Assembly: GCA_020137815.1 (NCBI GenBank) | Contig: CM035356.1 | Location: forward strand, 2,911,563 to 2,975,562 | From: Hormiphora californensis | Lineage: Eukaryota > Ctenophora > Tentaculata > Cydippida > Pleurobrachiidae | DNA: 64,000 nt | Direction of reading: 5' to 3' | Shown here: positions 11,468 to 23,400 of the stretch, piece after piece | Layout of the letters: each line of letters begins with the position of its first letter | Numbering within the stretch: the stretch's first letter is position 1 | Position numbers and translations under genes: made by a program | Notes under the pieces: model-generated | The model's database searches: none | Told to the model about the DNA's origin: nothing | What the model saw: only the letters and a program-made list of their open reading frames with translations

Positions 11468-14400
11468 CTGTAACAATTCATTGTACTAAAATGAGATAGT
11501 AGATATGGAGCAATTAGAAAATTAACTACTCTAAATACTTAAATCACAATTCATAAATCTATGGACTCTATCTCATACAAAATACATCAAAACATACCTT
11601 TCCATCGACAATGAATGATGAAGAACGGCAGTTCCCAGTGCAGGAAGTGGTGATATTAATTGGTTCAGGGCTCACACACCCCTCCACCTCATAGTACTTC
11701 TCCTCGACCACTCCCTGACATGGTATACACTCCTCCACGGGTGTGGTGGATGGAGTGGTTGTGCTAGTGGTAAAGGGTGAGGTGACAGTTCTTTCTTTTT
11801 GTGAAGTTGAAGAGGGTGTGTTGGTTGTGGTTGATGGAGTGGTTGTGCTAGTGGTAGTTGATGGAGTGGTTGTGCTAGTGGTGGTTGATGGCGTTTCTGT
11901 GACTGGTGAAGTCGTAGTTGATGGAGTAGTAGTGCTGGTAGTGGTTGATGGAGTGGTAGTGCTAGTAGTGGTTGATGGAGTGGTTGTGCTAGTGGTGGTT
12001 GATGGAGTTTCTGTGACTGGTGAAGTAGTGGTTGATGGAGTGGTTGTGCTAGTGGTAGTTGATGGAGTGGTCGTGCTAGTAGTGGTTGATGGGGTTTCTG
12101 TGACTTGTGAAGTAGTGGTTGATGGAGTGGTTGTGCTGGTAGTGGTTGATGGAGTGGTTGTGCTGGTAGTGGTTGATGGAGTGGTAGTGCTAGTAGTGGT
12201 TGATGGAGTGGTTGTGCTATTGGTGGTTGATGGAGTTTCTGTGACTGGTGAAGTAGTGGTTGATGGAGTGGTCGTGCTAGTAGTGGTTGATGGGGTTTCT
12301 GTGACTGGTGAAGTAGTGGTTGATGGAGTGGTTGTGCTGGTAGTGGTTGATGGAGTGGTTGTGCTGGTAGTGGTTGATGGAGTGGTTGTGCTGGTAGTGG
12401 TTGATGGAGTGGTTGTGCTGGTAGTGGTTGATGGAGTGGTAGTGCTAGTGGTGGTTGATGGGGTTTCTGTGACTGGTGAAGTAGTGGTTGATGGAGTGGT
12501 TGTGCTGGTAGTGGTTGATGGAGTGGTTGTGCTGGTAGTGGTTGATGGAGTGGTTGTGCTGGTAGTGGTTGATGGAGTGGTTGTGCTGGTAGTGGTTGAT
12601 GGAGTGGTAGTGCTAGTGGTGGTTGATGGAGTGGTTGTGCTGGAAGTGGTTGATGGAGTGGTAGTGCTAGTGGTAGTTGATGGGGTTTCTGTGACAGGTG
12701 AAGTAGTGGTTGATGGAGTGGTTGTGCTGGTAGTGGTTGATGGAGTGGTAGTGCTAGTGGTGGTTGATGGGGTTTCTGTAACTGGTGAAGTAGTGGTTGA
12801 TGGAGTGGTTGTACTGGTAGTGGTTGATGGAGTGGTAGTGCTAGTGGTGGTTGATGGAGTGGTTGTGCTAAATGTGGTTGTTACACCTTCGTTTGAACTT
12901 GTTGATGGAGTGGTAGTACTAGTGGTTGTTGATGGTGTGGTTGTGCTAGTAGTGGTTGATGGAGTGGTTGTGCTACTAGTGGTTGATGGAGTTTCTGTGA
13001 CTGGTGAAGTAGTGGTTGATGGAGTGGTTGTGCTAGTGGTAGTTGATGGAGTGGTTGTGCTAGTGGTGGTTGATGGAGTGGTAGTGCTAGTGGTGGTTGA
13101 TGGAGTGGTAGTGCTAGTAGTGGTTGATGGGGTTTCTGTGACTGGTGAAGTAGTGGTTGATGGAGTGGTTGTGCTAGTGGTTGTTGATGGAGTGGTTGTG
13201 CTGGTGGTGGTTGATGGAGTGGTAGTGCTAGTAGTGGTTGATGGAGTTTCTGTGACTGGTGAAGTAGTGGTAGATGGAGTGGTAATGCTAGTGGTGGTTG
13301 ATTGAGTGGTAGTGCTAGTGGTGGTTGATGGAGTAGTAGTGCTGGTAGTGGTTGATGGAGTGGTAGTGCTAGTGGTGGTTGATGGGGTTTCTGTGACTGG
13401 TGAAGTAGTGGTTGATGGAGTGGTTGTGCTAGTGGTGGTTGATGGAGTGGTTGTGCTAGTAGTGGTTGATGGAGTGGTTATGACTGGTGAAGTAGTGGTT
13501 GATGGAGTGATTGTGCTAGTGGTGGTTGATGGAGTGGTAGTGCTAGTGGTGGTTGATGGAGTAGTAGTGCTGGTAGTGGTTGATGGAGTGGTAGTGCTAG
13601 TGGTGGTTGATGGGGTTTCTGTGACTGGTGAAGTAGTGGTTGATGGAGTGGTTGTGCTAGTGGTGGTTGATGGAGTGGTTGTGCTAGTAGTGGTTGATGG
13701 AGTGGTTATGACTGGTGAAGTAGTGGTTGATGGAGTGGTTGTGCTAGTGGTTGTTGATGGAGTGGTAGTGCTAGTAGTGGTTGATGGAGTTTCTGTGACT
13801 GGTGAAGTAGTGGTTGATGGAGTGGTTGTGCTAGTGGTGGTTGATGGAGTGGTAGTGCTAGTAGTGGTTGATGGAGTGGTAGTGCTAGTGGTGGTTGATG
13901 GAGTAGTAGTGCTGGTGGTGGTTGATGGAATGGTTGTGCTGGTGGTGGTTGATGGAGTGGTAGTGCTAGTGGTGGTTGATGGGGTTTCTGTGACAGGTGA
14001 AGTAGTGGTTGATGGAGTGGTTGTGCTAGTAGTGGTTGATGGAGTGGTTGTACTAGTGGTGGTTGATGGAGTGGTAGTGCTAGTAGTGGTTGATGGAGTT
14101 TCTGTGACTGGTGAAGTAGTGGTTGATGGTGTGGTTGTGCTGGTAGTGGTTGATGGAGTGGTTGTGCTAGTAGTGGTTGATGGAGTTTCTGTGCCTGGTG
14201 AAGTAGTGGTTGATGGAGTGGTAGTGCTAGTGGTGGTTGATGGAGTGGTAGTGCTAGTGGTGGTTAATGGGGTTTCTGTGACTGGTGAAGTAGTGGTTGA
14301 TGGAGTGGTTGTGCTGGTAGTGGTTGATGGAGTGGTAGTGCTAGTGGTGGTTGATGGAGTGGTTGTGCTAGTGGTAGTTGATGGGGTTTCTGTAACTGGT

Positions 14401-17400
14401 GAAGTAGTGGTTGATGGAGTGGTAGTGCTGGTAGTGGTTGATGGAGTGGTTGTGCTAGTAGTGGTTGATGGAGTGGTAGTGCTAGTGGTGGTTGATGGTG
14501 TGGTTGTGCTAGTGGTGGTTGATGGAGTGGTAGTGCTAGTGGTGGTTGATGGGGTTTCTGTGACAGGTGAAGTAGTGGTTGATGGAGTGATTGTGCTGGT
14601 AGTGGTTGATGGAGTTTCTGTGACTGGTGAAGTAGTGGTTGATGGAGTGGTTGTGCTAGTAGTGGTTGATGGAGTGGTAGTGCTAGTGGTGGTTGATGGG
14701 GTTTCTGTGACTGGTGAAGTAGTGGTTGATGGAGTTGTAGTGCTAGTAGTGGTTGATGGAGTTTCTGTGACTGGTGAAGTAGTGGTTGATGGAGTGGTAG
14801 TGCTAGTGGTGGTTGATGGAGTGGTAGTGCTAGTGGTGGTTGATGGGGTTTCTGTGACTGGTGAAGTAGTGGTTGATGGAGTGGTAGTGCTAGTGGTGGT
14901 TGATGGAGTGGTTGTGCTAGTGGTAGTTGATGGGGTTTCTGTAACTGGTGAAGTAGTGGTTGATGGAGTGGTTGTGCTGGTAGTGGTTGATGGAGTGGTA
15001 GTGCTAGTGGTGGTTGATGGAGTGGTTGTGCTAAATGTGGTTGTTACACCTTCGTTTGAACTTGTTGATGGAGTGGTAGTACTAGTGGTTGTTGATGGAG
15101 TGGTGGTACTAGTGGTTGTTGATGGACTTTCTGTGACTGGTGAAGTAGTGGTTGATGGAGTGGTAGTGCTAGTGGTGGTTGATGGAGTGGTAGTGCTAGT
15201 GGTGGTTGATGGGGTTTCTGTGACTGGTGAAGTAGTGGTTGATGGAGTGGTAGTGCTAGTGGTGGTTGATGGAGTGGTTGTGCTAGTGGTAGTTGATGGG
15301 GTTTCTGTAACTGGTGAAGTAGTGGTTGATGGAGTGGTTGTGCTGGTAGTGGTTGATGGAGTGGTAGTGCTAGTGGTGGTTGATGGGGTTTCTGTGACTG
15401 GTGAAGTAGTGGTTGATGGAGTGGTAGTGCTGGTGGTGGTTGATGGAGTGGTTGTGCTAGTGGTAGTTGATGGGGTTTCTGTAACTGGTGAAGTAGTGGT
15501 TGATGGAGTGGTTGTGCTGGTGGTGGTTGATGGAGTGGTAGTGCTAGTGGTGGTTGATGGGGTTTCTGTAACTGGTGAAGTAGTGGTTGATGGAGTAGTT
15601 GTGCTGGTAGTGGTTGATGGAGTGGTAGTGCTAGTAGTGGTTGATGGAGTGGTTGTGCTAGTGGTGGTTGATGGAGTGGTAGTGCTAGTGGTGGTTGATG
15701 GAGTGGTAGTGCTAGTGGTGGTTGATGGGGTTTCTGTGACTGGTGAAGTAGTGGTTGATGGAGTGGTTGTGCTGGTAGTGGTTGATGGAGTGGTAGTGCT
15801 AGTGGTGGTTGATGGGGTTTCTGTAACTGGTGAAGTAGTGGTTGATGGAGTTGTAGTGCTAGTGGTGGTTGATGGAGTGGTTGTGACTGGTGAAGTAGTG
15901 GTTGATGGAGTAGTTGTGCTGGTAGTGGTTGATGGAGTTGTAGTGCTAGTAGTGGTTGATGGAGTGGTAGTGCTAGTGGTGGTTGATGGAGTGGTAGTGC
16001 TAGTGGTGGTTGATGGGGTTTCTGTGACTGGTGAAGTAGTGGTTGATGGAGTGGTTGTGCTGGTAGTGGTTGATGGAGTGGTAGTGCTAGTGGTTGTTGA
16101 TGGTGTGGTTGTGCTGGTGGTGGTTGATGGAGTGGTTGTGCTAGTGGTGGTTGATGGGGTTTGTGTGACTGGTGAAGTAGTGGTCGATGGAGTGGTTGTG
16201 CTGGTAGTGGTCGATGGAGTGGTAGTGCTAGTGGTGGTTGATGGAGTGGTTGTGCTGGTGGTAGTTGATGGAGTGGTTGTGCTAGTGGTGGTTGATGGAG
16301 TTTCTGTGACTGGTGAAGTAGTGGTTGATGGAGTGGTTGTGCTGGTGGTGGTTGATGGGGTTGTGGTTGAGGGGGTAGTTGTGCTAAATGTAGTTGTTAC
16401 ACCTTCGTTTGAACTTGTTGATGGAGTGGTAGTGCTGGTAGTGGTTGATGGAGTGGTAGTGCTAGTGGTGGTTGATGGTGTGGTTGTGCTAGTAGTGGTT
16501 GATGGAGTTTCTGTGACTGGTGAAGTAGTGGTTGATGGAGTGGTTGTGCTAGTGGTGGTTGATGGAGTGGTTGTGCTAGTAGTGGTTGATGGAGTGGTTG
16601 TGCTAGTAGTGGTTGATGGAGTTGTAGTGCTAGTAGTGGTTGATGGAGTGGTAGTGCTAGTGGTTGTTGATGGGGTTTCTGTGACTGGTGAAGTAGTGGT
16701 TGATGGAGTAGTTGTGCTGGTGGTGGTTGATGGAGTGGTAGTGCTAGTGGTAGTTGATGGAATGTTTGTGCTAGTGGTGGTTGATGGGGTTTCTGTGACT
16801 GGTGAAGTAGTGGTTGATGGAGTGGTGGTGCTAGTGGTTGTTGATGGTGTGGTTGTGCTGGTAGTGGTTGATGGAGTGGTAGTGCTAGTGGTGGTTGATG
16901 GAGTGGTTGCGCTAATGGTGGTTGATGGGGTTTCTGTGACAGGTGAAGTAGTGGTTGATGGAGTGGTTGTGCTGGTAGTGGTTGATGGAGTGGTAGTGCT
17001 AGTGGTAGTTGATGGAGTGGTTGTGCTAGTAGTGGTTGATGGAGTGGTAGTGCTAGTGGTGGTTGATGGGGTTTCTGTGACTGGTGAAGTAGTGGTTGAT
17101 GGAGTGGTAGTGCTAGTGGTGGTTGATGGTGTGGTTGTGCTAGTAGTGGTTGATGGAGTTTCTGTGACTGGTGAAGTAGTGGTTGATGGAGTGGTAGTGC
17201 TAGTGGTGGTTGATGGGGTGGTTGTGCTAGTGGTGGTTGATGGGGTTTCTGTGACTGGTGAAGTAGTGGTTGATGGAGTAGTTGTGCTGGTGGTGGTTGA
17301 TGGAGTGGTAGTGCTAGTGGTAGTTGATGGAGTGGTTGTGCTAAATGTGGTTGTTACACCTTCGTTTGAACTTGTTGATGGAGTGGTTGTGCTAGTGGTA

Positions 17401-20400
17401 GTTGATGGGGTTTCTGTGACTGGTGAAGTAGTAGTTGATGGAGTGGTGGTGCTGGTAGTGGTTGATGGAGTGGTTGTGCTAGTGGTAGTTGATGGAGTGG
17501 TTGTGCTGGTGGTGGTTGATGGAGTGGTAGTGCTAGTGGTGGTTGATGGGGTTTCTGTGACTGGTGAAGTAGTGGTTGATGGAGTGGTAGTGCTAGTGGT
17601 TGTTGATGGGGTTTCTGTGACTGGTGAAGTAGTAGTTGATGGAGTGGTTGTGCTGGTAGTGGTTGATGGAGTGGTTGTGCTAGTAGTGGTTGATGGAGTG
17701 GTAGTGCTAGTGGTAGTTGATGGAGTTTCTGTGACTGGTGAAGTGGTGGTTGATGGAGAGGTTGTGCTAGTGGTTGTTGATGGAGTGGTAGTGCTAGTGG
17801 TGGTTGATGGGGTTTCTGTGACTGGTGAAGTAGTGGTTGATGGAGTGGTTGTGCTGGTAGTGGTTGATGGAGTGGTAGTGCTAGTGGTAGTTGATGGAGT
17901 GGTTGTGCTAGTGGTGGTTGATGGAGTGGTAGTGCTAGTGGTGGTTGATGGGGTTTCTGTGACTGGTGAAGTAGTGGTTGATGGAGTGGTTGTGCTAGTG
18001 GTGGTTGATGGAGTGGTTGTGCTAGTAGTGGTTGATGGAGTGGTTGTGCTGGTAGTGGTCGATGGAGTGGTAGTGCTAGTGGTGGTTGATGGAGTTTCTG
18101 TGACTGGTGAAGTAGTGGTTGATGGAGTGGTTGTGCTAGTGGTTGTTGATGGAGTGGTTGTGCTAGTGGTGGTCGATGAAGTGGTTGTGCTGGTGGTGGT
18201 TGATGGGGTTTCTGTGACTGGTGAAGTAGTGGTTGATGGAGTGGTAGTGCTAGTGGTGGTTGATGGAGTGGTTGTGCTAAATGTGGTTGTTACACCTTCG
18301 TTTGAACTTGTTGATGGAGTGGTAGTGCTGGTAGTGGTTGATGGAGTGGTAGTGCTAGTAGTGGTTGATGGAGTGGTTGTGCTAGTGGTGGTTGATGGAG
18401 TGGTTGTGCTAGTGGTGGTTGATGGGGTTTCTGTGACTGGTGAAGTAGTGGTTGATGGAGTGGTTGTGCTAGTAGTGGTTGATGGAGTGGTAGTGCTAGT
18501 GGTAGTGGTTGATGGAGTTTCTGTGACTGGTGAAGTAGTGGTTGATGGAGTGGTTGTGCTAGTGGTTGTTGATGGAGTGGTTGTGCTGGTGGTGGTTGAT
18601 GGAGTGGTAGTGCTAGTGGTGGTTGATGGGGTTTCTGTGACTGGTGAAGTAGTGGTTGATGGAGTGGTTGTGCTGGTAGTGGTTGATGGAGTGGTAGTGC
18701 TAGTGGTGGTTGATGGAGTGGTTGTGCTAGTGGTAGTTGATGGGGTTTCTGTAACTGGTGAAGTAGTGGTTGATGGAGTGGTTGTGCTGGTAGTGGTCGA
18801 TGGAGTGGTAGTGCTAGTGGTGGTTGATGGAGTGGTTGTGCTAAATGTGGTTGTTACACCTTCGTTTGAACTTGTTGATGGAGTGGTAGTGCTGGTAGTG
18901 GTTGATGGAGTGGTAGTGCTAGTAGTGGTTGATGGAGTGGTTGTGCTAGTGGTGGTTGATGGAGTGGTTGTGCTAGTGGTGGTTGATGGGGTTTCTGTGA
19001 CTGGTGAAGTAGTGGTTGATGGAGTGGTTGTGCTGGTAGTGGTCGATGGAGTGGTAGTGCTAGTGGTGGTTGATGGAGTGGTTGTGCTAAATGTGGTTGT
19101 TACACCTTCGTTTGAACTTGTTGATGGAGTGGTAGTGCTGGTAGTTGTTGATGGAGTGGTAGTGCTAGTAGTGGTTGATGGAGTGGTTGTGCTAGTGGTG
19201 GTTGATGGAGTGGTTGTGCTAGTGGTGGTTGATGGGGTTTCTGTGACTGGTGAAGTAGTGGTTGATGGAGTGGTAGTGCTGGTAGTGGTTGATGGAGTGG
19301 TTGTGCTGGTAGTGGTTGATGGAGTTTCTGTGACTGGTGAAGTAGTGGTTGATGGAGTGGTTGTGCTAGTGGTTGTTGATGGAGTGGTTGTGCTAGTGGT
19401 GGTTGATGGAGTGGTTGTGCTAGTAGTAGTTGATGGTGTGGTTGTGCTGGTAGTGGTTGATGGAGTGGTTGTGCTGGTAGTGGTTGATGGAGTTTCTGTG
19501 ACTGGTGAAGTAGTGGTTGATGGAGTGGTTGTGCTAGTGGTTGTTGATGGAGTGGTTGTGCTAGTGGTAGTTGATGGGGTTTCTGTAACTGGTGAAGTAG
19601 TGGTTGATGGAGTGGTTGTGCTGGTAGTGGTCGATGGAGTGGTAGTGCTAGTGGTGGTTGATGGAGTGGTTGTGCTAGTAGTAGTTGATGGAGTGGTTGT
19701 GCTAGTGGTGGTTGATGGAGTGGTTGTGCTAGTGGTGGTTGATGGGGTTTCTGTGACTGGTGAAGTAGTGGTTGATGGAGTGGTAGTGCTGGTAGTGGTT
19801 GATGGAGTGGTTGTGCTGGTAGTGGTTGATGGAGTTTCTGTGACTGGTGAAGTAGTGGTTGATGGAGTGGTTGTGCTAGTGGTTGTTGATGGAGTGGTTG
19901 TGCTAGTGGTAGTTGATGGGGTTTCTGTAACTGGTGAAGTAGTGGTTGATGGAGTGGTTGTGCTGGTAGTGGTCGATGGAGTGGTAGTGCTAGTGGTGGT
20001 TGATGGAGTGGTTGTGCTAGTAGTAGTTGATGGAGTGGTTGTGCTGGTAGTGGTTGATGGAGTTTCTGTGACTGGTGAAGTAGTGGTTGATGGAGTGGTT
20101 GTGCTAGTGGTTGTTGATGGAGTGGTTGTGCTAGTGGTAGTTGATGGAGTGGTAGTGCTAGTCGTGGTTGATGGGGTTTCTGTGACTGGTGAAGTAGTGG
20201 TTGATGGAGTGGTTGTGCTAGTGGTTGTTGATGGAGTGGTTGTGCTAGTGGTAGTTGATGGGGTTTCTGTAACTGGTGAAGTAGTGGTTGATGGAGTGGT
20301 TGTGCTGGTAGTGGTCGATGGAGTGGTAGTGCTAGTGGTGGTTGATGGAGTGGTTGTGCTGGTAGTGGTCGATGGAGTGGTAGTGCTAGTGGTGGTTGAT

Positions 20401-23400
20401 GGAGTGGTTGTGCTAGTAGTAGTTGATGGAGTGGTTGTGCTAGTGGTGGTTGATGGAGTGGTTGTGCTAGTGGTGGTTGATGGGGTTTCTGTGACTGGTG
20501 AAGTAGTGGTTGATGGAGTGGTAGTGCTGGTAGTGGTTGATGGAGTGGTTGTGCTGGTAGTGGTTGATGGAGTTTCTGTGACTGGTGAAGTAGTGGTTGA
20601 TGGAGTGGTTGTGCTAGTGGTTGTTGATGGAGTGGTTGTGCTAGTGGTAGTTGATGGGGTTTCTGTAACTGGTGAAGTAGTGGTTGATGGAGTGGTTGTG
20701 CTGGTAGTGGTCGATGGAGTGGTAGTGCTAGTGGTGGTTGATGGAGTGGTTGTGCTAGTAGTAGTTGATGGAGTGGTTGTGCTGGTAGTGGTTGATGGAG
20801 TTTCTGTGACTGGTGAAGTAGTGGTTGATGGAGTGGTTGTGCTAGTGGTTGTTGATGGAGTGGTTGTGCTAGTGGTAGTTGATGGAGTGGTAGTGCTAGT
20901 CGTGGTTGATGGGGTTTCTGTGACTGGTGAAGTAGTGGTTGATGGAGTGGTTGTGCTAGTGGTTGTTGATGGAGTGGTTGTGCTAGTGGTAGTTGATGGG
21001 GTTTCTGTAACTGGTGAAGTAGTGGTTGATGGAGTGGTTGTGCTGGTAGTGGTCGATGGAGTGGTAGTGCTAGTGGTGGTTGATGGAGTGGTTGTGCTAG
21101 TAGTAGTTGATGGAGTGGTTGTGCTAGTGGTGGTTGATGGAGTGGTTGTGCTAGTGGTGGTTGATGGGGTTTCTGTGACTGGTGAAGTAGTGGTTGATGG
21201 AGTGGTAGTGCTGGTAGTGGTTGATGGAGTGGTTGTGCTAGTAGTAGTTGATGGTGTGGTTGTGCTGGTAGTGGTTGATGGAGTGGTTGTGCTGGTAGTG
21301 GTTGATGGAGTTTCTGTGACTGGTGAAGTAGTGGTTGATGGAGTGGTTGTGCTAGTGGTTGTTGATGGAGTGGTTGTGCTAGTGGTAGTTGATGGGATTT
21401 CTGTAACTGGTGAAGTAGTGGTTGATGGAGTGGTTGTGCTGGTAGTGGTCGATGGAGTGGTAGTGCTAGTGGTGGTTGATGGAGTGGTTGTGCTAGTAGT
21501 AGTTGATGGAGTGGTAGTGCTAGTAGTGGTTGATGGGGTTTCTGTGACAGGTGAAGTAGTGGTTGTGCTGGTAGTGGTTGAAGGAGTGGTTTTGCTAGTG
21601 GTGGTTGATGGGGTTTCTGTGACTGGTGAAGTAGTGGTTGATGGAGTGGTTGTGCTAGTAGTAGTTGATGGAGTGGTAGTGTTAGTGGTGGTTGATGGAG
21701 TGGTTGTGCTAAATGTGGTTGTTACACCTTCGTTTGAACTTGTTGATGGAGTGGTTGTGCTAGTGGTTGTTGATGGTGTGGTTGTGCTGGTGGTGGTTGA
21801 TGGAGTGGTTGTGCTAGTGGTGGTTGATGGGGTTTCTGTGACTGGTGATGTAGTGGTTGATGGAGTGGTTGTGCTAGTAGTGGTTGATGGAGTGGTAGTG
21901 CTAGTGGTGGTTGATGGTGTTGTTGTGCTGGTAGTGGTTGATGGAGTGGTTGTGCTAGTAGTGGTTGATGGAGTTTCTGTGACTGGTGAAGTAGTGGTTG
22001 ATGGAGTGGTTGTGCTAGTGGTTGTTGATGGAGTGGTTGTGCTAGTAGTGGTTGATGGAGTGGTTGTGCTAGTAGTGGTTGATGGGGTTTCTGTGACTGG
22101 TGAAGTAGTGGTTGATGGAGTGGTTGTGCTAGTGGTGGTTGATGGGGTTTCTGTGACTGGTGAAGTAGTGGTTGATGGAGTGGTTGTGCTGGTAGTGGTT
22201 GATGGAGTGGTAGTACTAGTGGTTGTTGATGGAGTGGTAGTGCTAGTAGTGGTTGATGGAGTGGTTGTGCTAGTGGTGGTTGATGGAGTGGTTGTGCTAG
22301 TGGTGGTTGATGGGGTTTCTGTGACTGGTGAAGTAGTGGTTGATGGAGTGGTAGTGCTAGTGGTGGTTGATGGAGTGGTTGTGCTGGTAGTGGTTGATGG
22401 AGTGGTAGTGCTAGTGGTGGTTGATGGAGTGGTTGTGCTAGTGGTAGTTGATGGGGTTTCTGTGACTGGTGAAGTAGTGGTTGATGGAGTGGTTGTGCTG
22501 GTAGTGGTTGATGGAGTGGTTGTGCTAGTAGTGGTTGATGGGGTTTCTGTGACTGGTGAAGTAGTGGTTGATGGAGTGGTTGTGCTGGTAGTGGTCGATG
22601 GAGTGGTAGTGCTAGTGGTGGTTGATGGAGTGGTTGTGCTTAATGTGGTTGTTACACCTTCGTTTGAACTTGTTGATGGAGTGGTTGTGCTGGTAGTGGT
22701 CGATGGAGTGGTTGTGCTAGTGGTGGTTGATGGGGTTTCTGTGACTGGAGAAGTAGTGGTTGATGGAGTGGTTGTGCTAGTGGTTGTTGATGGAGTGGTT
22801 GTACTGGTAGTGGTCGATGAAGTGGTTGTGCTAGTGGTGGTTGATGGGGTTTCTGTGACTGGAGAAGTAGTGGTTGATGGAGTGGTTGTGCTAGTGGTGG
22901 TTGATGGAGTGGTAGTGCTAGTGGTAGTTGATGGGGTTTCTGTGACTGGTGAAGTAGTAGTTGATGGAGTGGTAGTGCTAGTGGTAGTTGATGGAGTGGC
23001 TGTGCTAGTGGTAGTTGATGGGGTTTCTGTGACTGGTGAAGTAGTGGTTGATGGAGGGGTTGTGCTGGTAGTGGTTGATGGAGTGGTAGTGCTAGTGGTG
23101 GTTGATGGAGTGGTTGTGCTAGTGGTAGTTGATGGGGTTTCTGTGACTGGTGAACTAGTGGTTGATGGAGTGGTTGTGCTGGTAGTGGTTGATGGAGTGG
23201 TAGTGCTAGTGGTGGTTGATGGAGTGGTTGTGCTAGTGGTAGTTGATGGGGTTTCTGTGACTGGTGAAGTAGTGGTTGATGGAGTGGTTGTGCTGGTAGT
23301 GGTCGATGGAGTGGTAGTGCTAGTGGTGGTTGATGGAGTGGTTGTGCTAGTGGTGGTTGATGGGGTTTCTGTGACTGGTGAAGTAGTGGTTGATGGAGTT